Shown: in pieces, positions 6,309 to 8,884 of the stretch
How positions within the stretch are numbered: position 1 is the first letter of the stretch
Layout: every line of letters starts with the position of its first letter
From: Methanomicrobiales archaeon
GTDB lineage: Archaea > Halobacteriota > Methanomicrobia > Methanomicrobiales > JACTUA01
Length of the DNA stretch: 8,884 bases
Assembly (NCBI GenBank): GCA_028679035.1
Contig: JAJRCL010000161.1
Location: 1-8,884, forward strand
Reading direction: 5' to 3'
Program-made: the position numbers and the translations under genes
Notes under the pieces: generated by a model
Told to the model about the DNA's origin: nothing
Database searches by the model: none
Seen by the model: the letters and a program-made list of their open reading frames with translations, nothing else

Positions 6309-6870
6309 ATGGATCCCATTGCCCGCACCATCTGGACGGTCGGTCATTCGACGCTGACGATGGAAAAATTTCTCGAAATGCTGTCTGCACACGCGATCAT
6401 TATCATCGTGGACGTGCGCAGCATTCCACGTTCCCGTCGCAGTCCATGGTTCAGCGGTGACAACCTTGCTGGAGCGCTGCACAAGGCGGGTATTCATTAC
6501 ATTTGGATGCCGGCGCTGGGGGGGGTTCCGGTCTCCCCGGAAGGATTCGGTCAATACCGGCTGGAGCGATCCTTCGTTCCGTGGGTACGCTGATTACATG
6601 CAGACGGGGGAATTTTCCCGTGCCATGGAGGAACTCATCCACACCGCTGAAAGCGGCCGGACTGCCGTGCTCTGTGCCGAAGCAAACCCGTACCACTGCC
6701 ATCGGCGCCTTATCGCAGATAGCCTCGCAGCCCGATCCATCCGGGTTCTGCACATCACCTCCGTGCACACCCCACCGGTACATCGAATGACGTCCTTTGC
6801 GCAGGTCCGCGGAACGAGTATCATTTACCCGGGGAACGGTCCGGAGGATCGGCAGGAATCTCTGCTCTGA
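6309..6870 (+). pseudogene. DUF488-family gene, frameshifted at a run of eight G
   Basis: The 5' part, to about 6520, encodes TIWTVGHSTLTMEKFLEML, VDVRSIPRSRRSPWF and IHYIWMPALGG, the N-terminal half of DUF488. After the run G8 at 6518-6525 this frame ends at TGA 6591, while homology continues in frame 1: FRSPRKDSVNTGW, SFRGYADYM, GRTAVLCAEANPYHCHRRLI and a C-terminus at TGA 6868. With seven G the gene would be one open frame of 186 codons, a normal length. All conserved DUF488 blocks are present (GHST, DVRSIPRSR, RGYADYM, CAEA...CHR), so the break is either very recent, a phase-variable tract, or a sequencing or assembly error. The biochemical role of the family is not settled. ATG 6309 has GTGAG close ahead and fits the family start; the in-frame site at 6270 lacks support. 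Confidence 0.85.
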
Positions 6871-6911
6871 AGGTAACCTCGCGGCAACACGGGATTTGGG
6901 AATTGCGCAAA

Positions 6912-6925
6912 GAATCTATATATTT
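6912..6925 (+). promoter_or_regulatory. TATA box for tRNA-Arg
   Basis: GAATCTATATATTTTC contains a strong archaeal TATA match at about 6915-6923, with a purine-rich stretch just ahead that could be the BRE. Transcription from about 6945 would leave a leader of some 34 bases before the tRNA, to be removed by RNase P. Confidence 0.55.
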
Positions 6926-6978
6926 TCGTGCTCCACATAGAGGAGAACATCAGCGATTGTTCTCCATCTGGATTTTCG

Positions 6979-7053
6979 GGGCTTGTGGCCTAGCCTGGAT
7001 AGGGCGTTGGCGTCCTAAGCCAAATGTCGGGGGTTCGAATCCCCCCAAGCCCG
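6979..7053 (+). tRNA. tRNA-Arg (anticodon CCU)
   Basis: All four arms fold. Acceptor GGGCTTG (6979-6985) pairs with CAAGCCC (7046-7052), and the discriminator is G7053. The D stem is GCCT/GGGC with a loop containing GG. The anticodon stem TTGGC/GCCAA (7007-7011 and 7019-7023) holds the loop GTCCTAA, so the anticodon is CCT (7014-7016), reading AGG for arginine. The T arm is GGGGG/CCCCC around TTCGAAT. G15 and C48 can form the Levitt pair. Base 26 (7006) is G, a substrate position for the Trm1 enzyme encoded nearby. There is no intron and no encoded CCA. Confidence 0.95.
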
Positions 7054-7070
7054 TCGTTCCCTGCATCATT

Positions 7071-7081
7071 CCTGTATATTG
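7071..7081 (+). promoter_or_regulatory. TATA box for the UbiA gene
   Basis: CCTGTATATTG lies between the tRNA and the UbiA gene. The predicted start of transcription, near 7100-7104, is only about 10-20 bases ahead of the ATG choices, so the leader would be very short. Confidence 0.45.
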
Positions 7082-7111
7082 AAGAGCAACCGGCGCATAC
7101 ATGTGCTGCCG

Positions 7112-7957
7112 ATGCACGCAATGGGATATTTCCGTATTACGCGACCGGTAAACGCGATCGTCGCAGGTCTTGCCACCATCCTCGGCTACCTGATCGCAGG
7201 TCATTTTCCCGGGCCGGAACTGCTCCCGTTGATCCTCACCGTCATCCTCGTGACCGCCGCGGGAAACACCATCAATGACTACTATGATGCGGCGATTGAC
7301 CGGGTCAACCGCCCCGACCGGCCCATCCCCCGCGGGGAAGTCTCGATGCACGGGGCCTACATCATTGCCTGTGCCCTTTTCGCCCTGGGCATTTTCGCAA
7401 CGATCGCAGCAAACCTGCTCTGCACCGTGATCGCCCTCTTCAATTCCCTGCTCCTGATCGGATATGCGGCAAAGCTCAAACGTATCCCGCTCGCCGGGAA
7501 TCTCGCTGTTGCGTATCTCTCGGGGAGCATATTCCTGTTCGGAGGAGCCCTCGCGGGAATATCGGGGATCATCGCAAATCTTCCGCTCGCGGTCATCACG
7601 ATGCTTTCCATGCTCGCACGGGAAATCCTCAAAGCGGCTGAAGACCTCAAAGGGGACGCGGTCGGCGGCGCTCGTACCCTTCCGATGGTCACCGGTGTGC
7701 GCTCCAGCGTGTATATCGCCATTGCCGCTATTGCGGGGGCATGTGGACTTGCTCTTACCCCGATCGTAAAGGGCTGGGGGATCACCTATCTCGCACTGAT
7801 GGTCCCGACAACCCTTTTTCTTCTCGTCGCCGTCCTCCGGGCGCGGGACTGTGCTACCCCGGAATGTGTCCGGTTATCCGGCTCAACACGCTTACTCAAA
7901 CTGGGAATGTTCCTTGCACTCGCCGTTCTTATCGCAGCGGCGTTGTACCCGTCCTGA
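7112..7957 (+). CDS. UbiA-family prenyltransferase, probable digeranylgeranylglyceryl phosphate synthase
   Basis: This integral membrane protein of 281 residues has about eight to nine hydrophobic segments, normal for UbiA enzymes. The first aspartate-rich motif is NDYYDAAIDRVNRPDRPIPR (about 55-74) and the second is REILKAAEDLKGDAVGGART (about 170-189); these bind Mg-diphosphate. The N-terminus GYFRITRPVNAIVAG is typical of archaeal geranylgeranylglycerol-phosphate geranylgeranyltransferase, which adds the second chain to make the digeranylgeranylglyceryl phosphate core of archaeal ether lipids. Substrate cannot be proved from sequence; other archaeal UbiA enzymes share the motifs. ATG 7121 is an equally good start, and TTG 7079 or GTG 7103 would give longer N-termini without family character. 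The gene stands alone behind tRNA-Arg with its own TATA box. Confidence 0.85.
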   Translation: MHAMGYFRITRPVNAIVAGLATILGYLIAGHFPGPELLPLILTVILVTAAGNTINDYYDAAIDRVNRPDRPIPRGEVSMHGAYIIACALFALGIFATIAANLLCTVIALFNSLLLIGYAAKLKRIPLAGNLAVAYLSGSIFLFGGALAGISGIIANLPLAVITMLSMLAREILKAAEDLKGDAVGGARTLPMVTGVRSSVYIAIAAIAGACGLALTPIVKGWGITYLALMVPTTLFLLVAVLRARDCATPECVRLSGSTRLLKLGMFLALAVLIAAALYPS

Positions 7958-7971
7958 ACGCTGCAGGCGCC

Positions 7972-7984
7972 GGGATTATATAGC
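7972..7984 (+). promoter_or_regulatory. TATA box for the aminotransferase gene
   Basis: GGGATTATATAG at 7972-7983 is centred about 26 bases before the ATG at 8005, so transcription could begin at or next to the start codon. A GGGGG tract at 7995-7999, 5 bases from the ATG, would act as a ribosome binding site only if transcription began further upstream. Confidence 0.5.
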
Positions 7985-8004
7985 CGAATGACGTGGGGGA
8001 TAGC

Positions 8005-8884
8005 ATGCGACCCCTCTCAGAAGCACCCCTTCCCGGTCCGCTTGCCCGGCAGGTCCTTGAGCGGGACCGGGCGGTGATCAGCCCATCCACCGACCGCTCC
8101 CTTCCACTGGTGCTTGCGCGGGCCGAGGGCTCCACACTCTGGGATACGGACGGCAACCGCTACATCGATTTTGCCGCCGGAATTGCGGTGATGGCGCTCG
8201 GCTGGAAGCATCCGGACGTGCTGCAGGCAATGGAACGGCAGATACACCTGATCACTCATGGTGCCTTTTATGACTTCTGCTCGGACCCTCCCGTGCGGTT
8301 TGCAGAAAAACTGGTCTCCTTGCTGCCAAAGAACCTGGACCGGGTTTTCCTTGCAAATTCCGGGGCGGAAAGTAACGAAGCCGCGATCAAGCTGGCACGC
8401 TACCATACCGGAAGAAAATATTTTATCGGGTTCTATGGCGGATTCCACGGGAGAACCATGGGGGCCCTGTCCTTTACGGCAGGGAAGGTGGTCCAGAGGG
8501 ACCGGTTCGGGCCTTATCTACCGGTCATACACATTCCGTATCCGAATCCATACCGCCCCTTCGGTGGAGATTCCCGCACCTGCGGAGAGGCGGTGCTGGG
8601 ATTCCTTGAGGACACTGTCCTGAGAAAAGAGGTCGCCCCGGGTGAGGTTGCCGGCGTGCTTGTGGAACCGATCCAGGGGGAGGGGGGGTACATCGTCCCA
8701 CCGAAGGGGTTTCTTGCCGGTCTCCGGCGTCTCTGCGACGATCACGGCATGCTGTTGATCGATGACGAGATACAGGCCGGGTGTTTCCGCACCGGGCGGT
8801 TTCTTGCGATCGACCATGACGGGGTAGTGCCGGATATTGTCTGCCTTGCCAAGGCGATCGGGGGAGGACTCCCGCTCGGTGCCA
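8005..8884 (+). CDS. Class-III PLP aminotransferase (4-aminobutyrate/ornithine type), 3' end outside window
   Basis: The visible 293 residues carry the ordered blocks of fold-type I, class-III aminotransferases: LPGPLARQVLERDRAVISPS, LWDTDGNRYIDFAAGIAV (45-62), the PLP phosphate loop NSGAESNEAAIKLARYHTGR (118-137), FYGGFHGRTMGAL, VAGVLVEPIQGEGGY (215-229), LLIDDEIQAGCFRTGRFLAI (250-269) with Asp254 for the pyridine nitrogen, and PDIVCLAKAIGGGLPLGA with Lys283 as the likely Schiff-base lysine. The N-terminal motif is closest to the 4-aminobutyrate/ornithine/racemase branch rather than to ArgD. Archaeal relatives include amino-acid racemases, so substrate and even reaction type remain open. ATG 8005 is in frame with a conserved N-terminus; the ATG at 7988 is out of frame. 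The stop codon lies beyond base 8884, so the C-terminal domain is not visible. Confidence 0.9.
   Translation, partial: MRPLSEAPLPGPLARQVLERDRAVISPSTDRSLPLVLARAEGSTLWDTDGNRYIDFAAGIAVMALGWKHPDVLQAMERQIHLITHGAFYDFCSDPPVRFAEKLVSLLPKNLDRVFLANSGAESNEAAIKLARYHTGRKYFIGFYGGFHGRTMGALSFTAGKVVQRDRFGPYLPVIHIPYPNPYRPFGGDSRTCGEAVLGFLEDTVLRKEVAPGEVAGVLVEPIQGEGGYIVPPKGFLAGLRRLCDDHGMLLIDDEIQAGCFRTGRFLAIDHDGVVPDIVCLAKAIGGGLPLGA

Noticed and set aside
6950..7351. Minus-strand open frame over tRNA-Arg and the UbiA 5' end
   Set aside because: It includes the tRNA complement, and its codons reflect the UbiA gene on the other strand.
1..8884. CRISPR array, insertion sequence or defence island
   Set aside because: I saw no regularly spaced repeats, transposase motifs, terminal inverted repeats or nuclease/toxin gene clusters by eye.

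Overview
The window looks like a chromosomal stretch of a euryarchaeon, most likely a methanogen of the Methanomicrobiales type. The reasons are a DRG-family TGS GTPase, an archaeal Trm1 tRNA methyltransferase, a UbiA-type enzyme like the one used for archaeal ether lipids, a surface protein with a PGF-CTERM (archaeosortase) tail, a DUF3303 protein, a tRNA gene with no encoded CCA, and TATA-box promoters about 25-30 bases ahead of several genes. The taxonomic placement is inference from gene content and style, not from a search.

Layout, left to right. Positions 1-540 hold a decayed flavodoxin gene (two frameshifts and an in-frame stop). A small membrane-anchored exported protein follows (572-1000), then about 375 bases with no intact gene but with a possible minus-strand relic of a membrane protein. 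Next come two plus-strand genes 22 bases apart: a DRG GTPase (1377-2492) and a divergent uracil-DNA-glycosylase-like protein (2515-3216). Three minus-strand genes follow: a LamG-domain surface protein (3265-4485), a DUF3303 protein (4741-4998) and Trm1 (5102-6232). Trm1 is divergent from a DUF488 gene (6309-6870) that is broken by a single extra G in a run of eight. A tRNA-Arg(CCU) lies at 6979-7053, followed by a UbiA prenyltransferase (7112-7957) and the first 293 codons of a class-III PLP aminotransferase (8005 to the window edge).

Most genes seem to be separate transcription units; only the DRG and glycosylase-like genes look cotranscribed. There are housekeeping links (Trm1 modifies G26, and the nearby tRNA-Arg has G26; UbiA serves membrane lipid synthesis), but I see no multi-gene defence, mobile or biosynthetic system, no CRISPR, no insertion sequence and no long repeat. 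The items most worth a second look are the G8 frameshift in the DUF488 gene, the glycosylase-like protein whose motif B lacks the usual His, the archaeosortase-type surface protein, and the decaying flavodoxin locus. I do not claim a new system here.
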